Below, one piece after another: positions 9,005-15,855 of a stretch of DNA of 51,287 bases. Positions within the stretch are counted from its first letter, which is position 1; each line of letters starts with the position of its first letter. The notes under the pieces were generated by a model. That model saw nothing but the letters and a program-made list of their open reading frames with translations. It was not told where the DNA came from and ran no database searches. The position numbers and the translations under genes were made by a program. The DNA is from Oligoflexia bacterium (lineage in GTDB: Bacteria; Bdellovibrionota; UBA1018): contig CAITVN010000054.1 in the NCBI GenBank assembly GCA_903895855.1, positions 1 to 51,287 on the forward strand, written 5' to 3'.

Positions 9005-9943
9005 TTACGCTTTTGATAAACTGATGCGTGGGTCAATGAGGCCGTAGATGATGTCGACCAAGATGACCATGAAAACCAAGAAGGCACCGTAAAAGACGGT
9101 CAAACCCATGATGACGGTGTAATCAAGTTGTTGTACCGCTTGAACGAAATATTGGCCCAAGCCTGGAATCGCAAAAACGTACTCGACCACAAAGCCGCCG
9201 GTAGTGATTGCGGCGATGGCTGGTCCCAAGAAGGTAATGACCGGCAAAATTGCATTTCTCAGTTCATGCGAAAAGAAAATACGAAGTTGCGGAAGGCCTT
9301 TGGCTTTCGCGGTGCGAATGTAATCTTGGTTGACGACCTCAAGTAGTGATGAGCGCATGAGGCGTGTCAGAAAGGCGAGAGTTGAAAGCTCTAAAACAAT
9401 GGCGGGCAAAACCATGTGTTTAAAAGTGCCCCAGCCACCAACAGGTAAGAACGTTGAGCCGGTAAATTTATTGATTTCGGTAATGAGGTACTGGCCGAAA
9501 ACAGCAAAGACAAACGATGGCACTGAGATGCCAATGAGCACCGCAAACGTGCCCCATTTATCGATCGCTCGGCCACGGTAGACTCCGGCCAAAGAACCCA
9601 TGACGATGCCTACCGAAGTGCAAATCAAGATCGCGAAAATACCCAATGTCGCTGACACCGGAAAATGCGCTCTGATGATGTCGTTCACCGATCGGTTTTG
9701 CTGCGTATACGAAATGCCGAAGTCACCCTTCAGCATGTTCTTGATGTAGATGACATATTGAACCGAAACGGGCTTATCTAAGCCGTATTTTTGTTCTAAA
9801 TTCTTTCGAATTTCAGGACTTCTGGCTTTACCCCCTGTGATCGGGTCGCCCGGAACAAAGTGCATGGCGAGAAACGTAACGGTTGCGATGAAGTACACAG
9901 TGAGTAAGCCTGAAAACAGGCGCTTGATGACATAGCGAAGCAT
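9005..9943 (-). CDS. dppB: Peptide ABC transporter permease, DppB/OppB type
   Basis: A 312-residue inner-membrane permease of normal length. It begins MLRYVIKRLFSGLLTVYFIATVTFL, the standard N-terminus of this family. It has FVPGDPITGGKARSPE and KYGLDKPVSVQYV in the first periplasmic loop, and the EAA-type coupling loop at DYIRTAKAKGLPQLRIFFSHELRNA. It is the first gene of the operon, 41 bases upstream of dppC. No binding-protein gene lies in this operon; a candidate partner is at 43248-44906. Confidence 0.94.
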   Translation of the reverse strand: MLRYVIKRLFSGLLTVYFIATVTFLAMHFVPGDPITGGKARSPEIRKNLEQKYGLDKPVSVQYVIYIKNMLKGDFGISYTQQNRSVNDIIRAHFPVSATLGIFAILICTSVGIVMGSLAGVYRGRAIDKWGTFAVLIGISVPSFVFAVFGQYLITEINKFTGSTFLPVGGWGTFKHMVLPAIVLELSTLAFLTRLMRSSLLEVVNQDYIRTAKAKGLPQLRIFFSHELRNAILPVITFLGPAIAAITTGGFVVEYVFAIPGLGQYFVQAVQQLDYTVIMGLTVFYGAFLVFMVILVDIIYGLIDPRISLSKA

Positions 9944-9979
9944 ATTGATTTCATGCCTAACAGACTAGCCTGGATAGGT

Positions 9980-9989
9980 CTAGTACTAG
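9980..9989. promoter_or_regulatory. Palindrome CTAGTACTAG in the dppB/aldehyde dehydrogenase gap
   Basis: A perfect 10-bp palindrome in the 88-bp divergent gap, with partly symmetrical flanks. It could be an operator for one or both genes. Palindromes this short also occur by chance. Confidence 0.25.
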
Positions 9990-10031
9990 GTAAATATTTG
10001 CATTCAGTAACGTCATGCGTTAATTGAAATT

Positions 10032-11570
10032 ATGGCCGCAGCGAAAAAAAGGAATCGACGAAAGAGTGCTCCTCAGAAGTTTTCACCCGAAGTTGGGCCC
10101 TTATTCATGCCCCGATTAATTCCTCTATTTATTGATAACACATTTATTGAAACTCGACAGACCCACGAAGTTCTCTCGCCGTTCGATGGTCGACCGATTA
10201 ATCGGGCCGCTCTTGCGGCTGAACGGCAAATCGAGGTTGCGCTTGAGGCCTCGGTAAAAGCGCAGAAAGTCTTTCGGTTCGCCCCTCGCCGATTTCTGGT
10301 CGAGCTCTTGATTCATTGGCAAGCCGAGATCGTTCAAATGAAAGATCAGTTTATTTCGACGATCGTTTCTGAAGCGGGTAAGCCTTTGACTTTGGCTCTT
10401 GCCGAGTTTGAGCGAGCTCAAGTGACGCTCACGGCTTCGGTTGAAGAAGCCAAGAGACTTGCGGGCGAGTTGATCGCGCTCGATTTTGAAAAGTCGGCAG
10501 AAAACTTTGGAGTCGCCGAGGTCTTGTTCGAACCCCGTGGCGTGGTGTTAGCGATTACTCCATTTAATTTTCCGTTGAACTTGGCGCTGCACAAGGTTGC
10601 GCCCGCTTTTGCGGCCGGGTGTTCAGTGATTTTAAAGCCGTCACCTCAGACTGCCGGTGTTGGGTTTTTGCTCGCAAAAGCCTATGAGCAAGCGGTGATT
10701 CAATTACGAAAACTAGCAATTGAAATTCCGCCTGGCGTGTTTCAGGTTTTACAAACGAGTAACGCATTAGTTGAAACCATGGCCCAAGATTCGCGAATCG
10801 CAGTCGTGAGTTTTACCGGAAGCGAGGCGGTGGGTTGGGGTCTACAAAAACTTGCTAGCGAGAAAAAGGTTTGCTTAGAACTCGGAGGCAATGCTGCTGT
10901 GATCGTTGATGCGACGGCAGACCTTTCGCGAGCGGCGAGTCGTTGCGCTTTCGGGGCCTTTGCTTATGCCGGACAAAGCTGTATCTCGGTTCAACGTGTC
11001 TACGTCGAAAAGTCGGTTTTTTCGAAATTTGAAAAACTTTTGGTAGCTTCGGCTAAATCGATTCTCTCTGGCGATCCGAATGAGGCAAAAACGGTTTGTG
11101 GCCCGATGGTCAATGCATCGGCGGCAGATCGGTTTGAACGCGAGGTTAAAAAAGCAAAAGCCAGCGGAGCCAAAGTTTTAGTTGGCGGCAAGCGAGTGAG
11201 AAATGTTTTTTCGCCGACTGTTTTGACCCGCGTTTCGAAGAATTCGCCTTTAGTTTGTGACGAGGCCTTTGCGCCGGTTGTGGTTTTAGAGCCTTACTCG
11301 TCAGACGTAGAAGCCATTGCTTTAGTGAATGATTCACGTTTTGGCTTGCAAGCGGGTGTGTTTAGTAATCGCGATGATTTCATTCAAAGGGCAATCGATT
11401 CACTTGAAGTCGGTGGCGTGATCGTGAACGACATTCCGACATTTCGATCAGACGTGATGCCTTATGGCGGAATCAAAAGATCTGGCACAGGCCATGAGGG
11501 AGTTCGTTATGCGATGGCTGAGTATTCTCAGCGAAAGACGGTATTGCGGTGGAGATTAAAGAGAAATTGA
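10032..11570 (+). CDS. NAD(P)-dependent aldehyde dehydrogenase family protein
   Basis: A 512-residue ALDH-superfamily enzyme that oxidises an aldehyde to a carboxylate. The cofactor-binding motif ITPFNFPLN is present. General base Glu283 lies in CLELGGN and nucleophile Cys317 in AGQSC, 34 residues apart as usual. FTGSEAVGW is the glycine-rich turn and the C-terminal PYGGIKRSGTGHEG motif is intact. It is closest in style to the non-phosphorylating glyceraldehyde-3-phosphate/lactaldehyde-type branch, but the substrate cannot be told. The first ~25 residues are very basic and have no counterpart in the family; an alternative start at the Met of MPRLIPLF (10107) is possible. No clear ribosome site is seen for either. 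Confidence 0.9.
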   Translation: MAAAKKRNRRKSAPQKFSPEVGPLFMPRLIPLFIDNTFIETRQTHEVLSPFDGRPINRAALAAERQIEVALEASVKAQKVFRFAPRRFLVELLIHWQAEIVQMKDQFISTIVSEAGKPLTLALAEFERAQVTLTASVEEAKRLAGELIALDFEKSAENFGVAEVLFEPRGVVLAITPFNFPLNLALHKVAPAFAAGCSVILKPSPQTAGVGFLLAKAYEQAVIQLRKLAIEIPPGVFQVLQTSNALVETMAQDSRIAVVSFTGSEAVGWGLQKLASEKKVCLELGGNAAVIVDATADLSRAASRCAFGAFAYAGQSCISVQRVYVEKSVFSKFEKLLVASAKSILSGDPNEAKTVCGPMVNASAADRFEREVKKAKASGAKVLVGGKRVRNVFSPTVLTRVSKNSPLVCDEAFAPVVVLEPYSSDVEAIALVNDSRFGLQAGVFSNRDDFIQRAIDSLEVGGVIVNDIPTFRSDVMPYGGIKRSGTGHEGVRYAMAEYSQRKTVLRWRLKRN

Positions 11571-11624
11571 TTTGAGCAGCCGAAAGTGACCAGCCATCTT
11601 TAAGTTGCATTGAAATTCCCAAAG

Positions 11625-11786
11625 CTACTTGAGTAGTACCCAGGCGAGCGCAATCACTATTGCCAGTGCGGTGATTGAAATGCGCGCGATCCATAACTTT
11701 CGCAAAGCGGGTGACTTCGTTTCAATTCCAAACTCACGACTGAGCTTGTTGTCTGGCGCTGCTGGTTTTGCCTGTTCAGTATTCAT
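11625..11786 (-). CDS. Small single-pass membrane protein (53 residues)
   Basis: The ATG at 11786 is preceded by GAAGGA at a good distance of about 8 bases. The product begins MNTEQAKPAAPDNK, has a polar/basic segment (KSPALRKLWIAR) and ends in one hydrophobic helix (ISITALAIVIALAWVLLK). The pattern suggests an N-in, tail-anchored inner-membrane peptide. It lies 144 bases downstream of the HAD phosphatase gene on the same strand. No family is recognised; it is called on ribosome site, topology and position. Confidence 0.55.
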   Translation of the reverse strand: MNTEQAKPAAPDNKLSREFGIETKSPALRKLWIARISITALAIVIALAWVLLK

Positions 11787-11930
11787 AGGGGTGATCCTTC
11801 TGTTGCTTTGAGACTGTCAATGGCGCAACTGGTCGAATAGTTCAATTTGATACTGGGTTTGGGTAGATTGGGAGATTTCTCTGAATAATACCAAACAGAT
11901 GTGACTGCAGTTATTTGGGTGGTTTCGGGC

Positions 11931-12530
11931 TCAGTGCACTCGGGTTAAGCTAAAATCTGATGCAACCTTGATCACTGCCATACCTGCGGTCTTGGCTGCT
12001 TGAATTCCGGCGTTGCCATCTTCGAAAACCACGCAGTGCTCGGGGGCGATGCCAAGTCGCTGGGCTGCTAGCAAAAAAGGGTCTGGGTATGGTTTCGCTC
12101 GCGGTGCATCTTCGGCACAAACGATTGTTTTAAAAAATGGCCTGATTTCTAGGGTGCCCACGATGACGTCGACGAGTGGTCTGGTGCCTCCAGTGACAAT
12201 CGCCATCGGTTTTTTCTGATGGTGATGGCGAACGATTCCGAGCACCGAATCGATGGGTCGAATGAGGTGGGCAGACTTGAGAAACGTCGCTTCTTTTTGT
12301 TCGGCAACGCTTACAGGGTCGAGCGTCCAGCCGAATCGTTCGTTGAAGAGTCTAATCGTCTCAGGGTTCGGAATGCCGGCATATTCGATCAAAATCTGAA
12401 ACGTCATTGGGCAACCTAAAGAGGCGAGGGTATCAACCCACGCTTGATTGTGAAGAGTCATAGAATCGGCAAGGGTGCCGTCGAGATCGAAAATCAGTGC
12501 GTCGAATTTTTCGAGGTCAAGGGGGTTCAT
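11931..12530 (-). CDS. HAD-superfamily phosphatase / phosphoglucomutase-like
   Basis: A 199-residue haloacid dehalogenase-like hydrolase. Motif I is FDLDGTLADS (nucleophile and acid Asp), motif II is VTGGTR, the motif III Lys is in RAKPYPDPF and motif IV is FEDGNAGIQAAKTAGM. The helical cap between motif I and II is of the small alpha type seen in beta-phosphoglucomutase and YqaB-like sugar phosphatases. It probably acts on a small phosphorylated sugar in the cytoplasm; the substrate is not predictable. Confidence 0.88.
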   Translation of the reverse strand: MNPLDLEKFDALIFDLDGTLADSMTLHNQAWVDTLASLGCPMTFQILIEYAGIPNPETIRLFNERFGWTLDPVSVAEQKEATFLKSAHLIRPIDSVLGIVRHHHQKKPMAIVTGGTRPLVDVIVGTLEIRPFFKTIVCAEDAPRAKPYPDPFLLAAQRLGIAPEHCVVFEDGNAGIQAAKTAGMAVIKVASDFSLTRVH

Positions 12531-12587
12531 GGTGTGTCTTTCTATTCGTTGGCTATTCGTTAGCTAGCGGTAACTGGCTATCGATTA

Positions 12588-13184
12588 TTGACTGCGTTGG
12601 CGGCTACTTTGAAGTCTAAAACAATGACCCCATTCGCGCCACCATTAAGAAGGCCGGAGGTTCGTGTGGTGCTTTTTTTAGCTAATGCACGCCGAACCCG
12701 AGAATTGTTATTGGCTAGAGAGGTTGATTTGGCGGTGGCTGTGCACGAGGCTCCACTGGCAATTTTTGAAAAGAAGCCATGGTTTGGGGGCCGGTTTGTA
12801 CTCGCAGATCTGCGAAAAGGTTCTGCATCAAGAACTCGAAAAACGGGTTCAATTCGAGGGGCGCGTTTTATCACGGGCGACACCGGAGAAGAAATCGATC
12901 AATTCAAGATTGCCTATAAGAAGCAGTGGCAAGAAGAACCCGATATTGTGGTACAAGTTCAAAGTTGGATGGCCGCGACTTCGCTCACTCAAACTGGGGC
13001 TGGTATCGCATTAATACCTGATTTTTTAGCGAAAGCACAATCGAGTTTGACGATCGTAAAGGCGCCGTTTGAGTTGACTCCTTATCATTTGAATCTCTAC
13101 TTCCGCAAAGAGCAGGCCTTGACCCAAGCGAGTGAAAGTTTTGTGTCGAATTGTCTTGAGGCTATTGCAACTTTCCGCAAGTAA
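12588..13184 (+). pseudogene. LysR-type regulator fragment lacking the DNA-binding domain
   Basis: The protein matches only the effector-binding part of a LysR regulator: RPEVRVVLFLANARRTRELL, then REVDLAVAVHEAPL, an internal SWMAATSLTQTGAGIALIPDFLA segment and a typical C-terminal FRKEQALTQASESFVSNCLEA. The N-terminal winged helix-turn-helix and linker (about 90 residues) are absent. The upstream space is occupied within 58 bases by the HAD gene, so the 5' half was probably deleted. It overlaps the convergent 13162-13644 gene by 23 bp. It might still be expressed as a stand-alone ligand-binding domain; no good ribosome site is seen. Confidence 0.65.
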
Positions 13185-13644
13185 CGGCGTCACGGGTGCA
13201 GACAATTTCTGAGAATTTTTCTTGGCAAAGCTCAACGGCCCTTTTCTTGGCGACGGTTTCTGATGGGCCTTCTGCACTGAATTTTTCATTAAAAACAGTG
13301 TACTCACATTTTTGAGTTTCGCGGTCGGGAATGATTCCTTGCACTTTATACAGATGAATCAATGCTTTTTCGACTGCCCTCAGTCGCTGCTCGGGCGTCT
13401 TTGATCGGTCACCTAGCACGACCGTAATTTCGCCTAAGTTTAAAGTCACGGCATCTTGCTTAAGCAGTTCTTGGCGAACTTCTTGTTTTTGCCTCACTTG
13501 GTTAGAATGTTTCACAGAGTTTAGAGAAGCGGTTCGCTTTGCGATTGATGCCGACGCTATCGATGCGTTCGCCAGAGTCGCGGCCACTGCGATGACAGTC
13601 ACGATGATCGCTTTTTTCGAGCTAGCCCACGTCTGGTTATTCAT
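13162..13644 (-). CDS. Small secreted protein with a four-cysteine C-terminus
   Basis: A 160-residue protein with a signal peptide (hydrophobic run AIIVTVIAVAATLANASIASA). A charged Gln/Lys-rich stretch (RQKQEVRQELLKQ) and a C-terminal domain with four cysteines (KCEY, LCQEK, VCTRD, TCGK) follow, suggesting two disulfides in the periplasm. GGGGAG lies about 10 bases before the ATG. A strong sigma-54 promoter match and an upstream inverted repeat precede it, so it is probably switched on by an enhancer-binding activator. No family recognised. Confidence 0.7.
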   Translation of the reverse strand: MNNQTWASSKKAIIVTVIAVAATLANASIASASIAKRTASLNSVKHSNQVRQKQEVRQELLKQDAVTLNLGEITVVLGDRSKTPEQRLRAVEKALIHLYKVQGIIPDRETQKCEYTVFNEKFSAEGPSETVAKKRAVELCQEKFSEIVCTRDAVTCGKLQ

Positions 13645-13695
13645 AAAAAACGTCTCCCCAAGGTAAAATAAAAAACGGTAGTTACTGTTACATAG

Positions 13696-13711
13696 AGCAT
13701 GTGCCGTGCCA
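13696..13711 (-). promoter_or_regulatory. Sigma-54 (-24/-12) promoter of the 13644 gene
   Basis: On the minus strand TGGCACG-GCAC-ATGCT matches the sigma-54 consensus TGGCACG-N4-TTGCW at all but one defined base. GG (13710/13709) and GC (13698/13697) have the required 10-base spacing. The expected transcription start is near 13686, 42 bases before the ATG. Confidence 0.7.
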
Positions 13712-13751
13712 GTGTATTTAGTTAGAGTTACTGCTTAACTATATGATATCA

Positions 13752-13765
13752 CTTATTAAAATAAG
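13752..13765. promoter_or_regulatory. AT-rich palindrome CTTATT-AA-AATAAG
   Basis: A perfect 6-bp-arm inverted repeat between the sigma-54 promoter at 13696-13711 and the 7-3-7 repeat at 13784. A similarly placed AT-rich palindrome occurs at 19020-19035. It may be a second regulator site or a bending site. Confidence 0.3.
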
Positions 13766-13783
13766 ACACTGAAGGACTGAGGC

Positions 13784-13800
13784 TGTCAAAGGTTTAGACA
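13784..13800. promoter_or_regulatory. Candidate upstream activator site TGTCAAA-GGT-TTAGACA
   Basis: A 7-3-7 inverted repeat with one mismatch between the arms, the same design as the perfect copy at 18932-18948. Its centre lies about 106 bp upstream of the expected start of the minus-strand sigma-54 promoter, a normal place for an enhancer-binding protein. It also lies 5' of the divergent gene at 13936. Confidence 0.5.
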
Positions 13801-13935
13801 CTTGCGCACAGTTCACACGCAAACTCCACTCTTCTGATAAGTCTCGTGAACTGAGATCTTCATTAGATGTTGCGTTGCGTCATGGGTCTGGTTTAAGTGT
13901 GTGAACAGAAGAAGAGTGAATGATTGAGGCGAGAA

Positions 13936-15849
13936 GTGAATTCGCTCGTGAAATGGTCTGTGTTCGTTATCGTTCTTATAATGAGAGGTCTATCTGTTTC
14001 TTCTGTTGCCCATGCGGCAACTGATGGTGGCCATGTAGGGGCAACCGAAGTTCGCTCAGACTTCGACCGCTTTAACACTGTTTTTCGATTCAGCAACCAC
14101 ACTCTACTGAATCAATACCATGATGATTCTGATTCTTTTGCTCGCGACTTGGTCGGTACTCTCTACTTTGCCGCTAGTTTGTATAGTCGGTGCGAACGGC
14201 CTGAGGTCGATGCCGACAACCGAATTGTCGCAGACTTTATTGACTGCATGAAGAAAAATGGCCCAGCCGATACCGAAGCATTTGTTAGTGAGCTGAGACG
14301 GCCTCAAAACTTTATTCCTGATTGGCTACACTTGGTCAATGTTTACGGCGACATTCTATTTTCAAAAAATTCGACTGATTTTTTTGAAAAATTGAGAACT
14401 TACCGAGGCAAACTAACCGAGTCAGAAAGTATGATCTTGGCTGGCATGATGATGGTTCAAGCGGGTGATGCCTATGACGAAGCGCGAGCCGATTCAGATT
14501 TCGATAGTCGGCCAAGAATTGAAGACGACGAGGTATTAGACCTACTCAAACACAATGTCATTTACGGATATCAAGGTTACGAAAAAGACCCCGCTGGCCC
14601 GTTAGCAGTGAAAAAAATGGTTTGCCGCGACGACGCGTTTTTTGGCGCAAAGATGCTGAAAACTTTAGGATACAATTCTTGGGTCGTAGCCGGACAAAGT
14701 GTCAGTTCATACCATGCTTATGTGGTCGCACAAAGCCGCGAGACTCCACAAAAAGCCTACCGATTCAATTACGGAAACATTCGTTCGTCTGGAGCTGCCG
14801 ATAGCGGAATCTTGAACCAAGGCATGGCTGATGCCGCCTTCAATTATCGCATTTATCAGATGCAAGATCAGGCTGGCCGACAAGTAGCGAATCTCATTTC
14901 TGATCGCGGAGCCGTGTACGAAGAGCTTGCTGGGTTTCAAATCGAAGATCACTACCCACTCAGTCGCAAGCAGTTTCAAATTTTAAAATCAGAAATCAGA
15001 TTAGATGAGAAGAACCAACACCGCATTTCGGTGGCCCACGTGAAAGATCGTTTCGGAAAACAATACGCGCTGATTGGGTATCATTATAACTACCAAATGA
15101 ATAAGCCTCAATCTGGCGAGCTAGGAGTCGTGGTCGGATATGAGAATCATGACAATTCAAGCTATGAAGATTCACCCGAAAACACACAAATGTTGAGCCT
15201 CTATTTTCAAAGTAAACAAAATTTTTTCAAGAAAGATTATGAATTAGCGCCCAACTTGACTTTACGTCCAGAGTTCTTTTTGGCCTCACAGTTGGGGGTT
15301 GATGTGACCGTGGCAGACTCGAATTACTCAGGTGCTGTGAATGGTCACGGAGACGTACAACTGTATTTAGGCGGATCTTTGCGCTGGGACGATCAATCAA
15401 ACTACATGGCGGGTCTTTCTATTGGTGCACAATTGGTTGGCGGAGTTGCAGATATTCGAAATGCAACCGCCCAGATGCCTATCGTGTTAGTGAACTACGT
15501 AAAAATTTCGGGAGAATTCAAAGCGAAGGTGGCAAGTCACCCATCGGTAGGACCCGTTGTTTTAGGAGTTGACGCGACCCTTGCAATGAATACGAGTCTC
15601 GGTGTCATTGGCGAAGCCAACGTGAGCATAGAAACTGATGTCGTCAATGCCAGTGTTGGAGTACAGGGGCGACTGAGCGACGAGGCAGCCCCGTTCTTAG
15701 ATGGTGCCGGTCGCAAGCTCAAGCTTTCTCTCGGGTCTCGCATCGGCAATCACGTCGTAGCGGGAATATCGGTTCTGATTCCGCTTGAGAGCGAAGACGG
15801 CTTGAAAATTGACCCCACCATCGATGGTTCGATTCTAGTCAAATGGTGA
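13936..15849 (+). CDS. Secreted transglutaminase-like protein with beta-rich C-terminal domain
   Basis: Residues 1-28 look like a signal peptide. The middle carries a transglutaminase-like core: Cys230 in VCRDDAFFGAKMLKTLGYN, His260 in SSYHAYVVA and a possible third residue Asn278 in RFNYGN. The order Cys, hydrophobic helix, strand, His fits the papain-like transglutaminase fold. From about residue 365 the protein consists of alternating amphipathic strands with many Gly and aromatic residues, ending VKW, which suggests a beta-barrel or large beta-sandwich. Start is uncertain: GTG 13936 follows GAGGCGA, but TTG 13924 is also possible. The catalytic assignment is inferred from motif order only. 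It ends six bases from the convergent 15856 gene. Confidence 0.68.
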   Translation: MNSLVKWSVFVIVLIMRGLSVSSVAHAATDGGHVGATEVRSDFDRFNTVFRFSNHTLLNQYHDDSDSFARDLVGTLYFAASLYSRCERPEVDADNRIVADFIDCMKKNGPADTEAFVSELRRPQNFIPDWLHLVNVYGDILFSKNSTDFFEKLRTYRGKLTESESMILAGMMMVQAGDAYDEARADSDFDSRPRIEDDEVLDLLKHNVIYGYQGYEKDPAGPLAVKKMVCRDDAFFGAKMLKTLGYNSWVVAGQSVSSYHAYVVAQSRETPQKAYRFNYGNIRSSGAADSGILNQGMADAAFNYRIYQMQDQAGRQVANLISDRGAVYEELAGFQIEDHYPLSRKQFQILKSEIRLDEKNQHRISVAHVKDRFGKQYALIGYHYNYQMNKPQSGELGVVVGYENHDNSSYEDSPENTQMLSLYFQSKQNFFKKDYELAPNLTLRPEFFLASQLGVDVTVADSNYSGAVNGHGDVQLYLGGSLRWDDQSNYMAGLSIGAQLVGGVADIRNATAQMPIVLVNYVKISGEFKAKVASHPSVGPVVLGVDATLAMNTSLGVIGEANVSIETDVVNASVGVQGRLSDEAAPFLDGAGRKLKLSLGSRIGNHVVAGISVLIPLESEDGLKIDPTIDGSILVKW

Positions 15850-15855
15850 CCCGGG

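Noticed and set aside
13850..13935. Sigma-54 promoter for the plus-strand gene at 13936
   Set aside because: No GG-N10-GC arrangement is present between the 7-3-7 repeat and the start; the repeat is better placed for the divergent gene.
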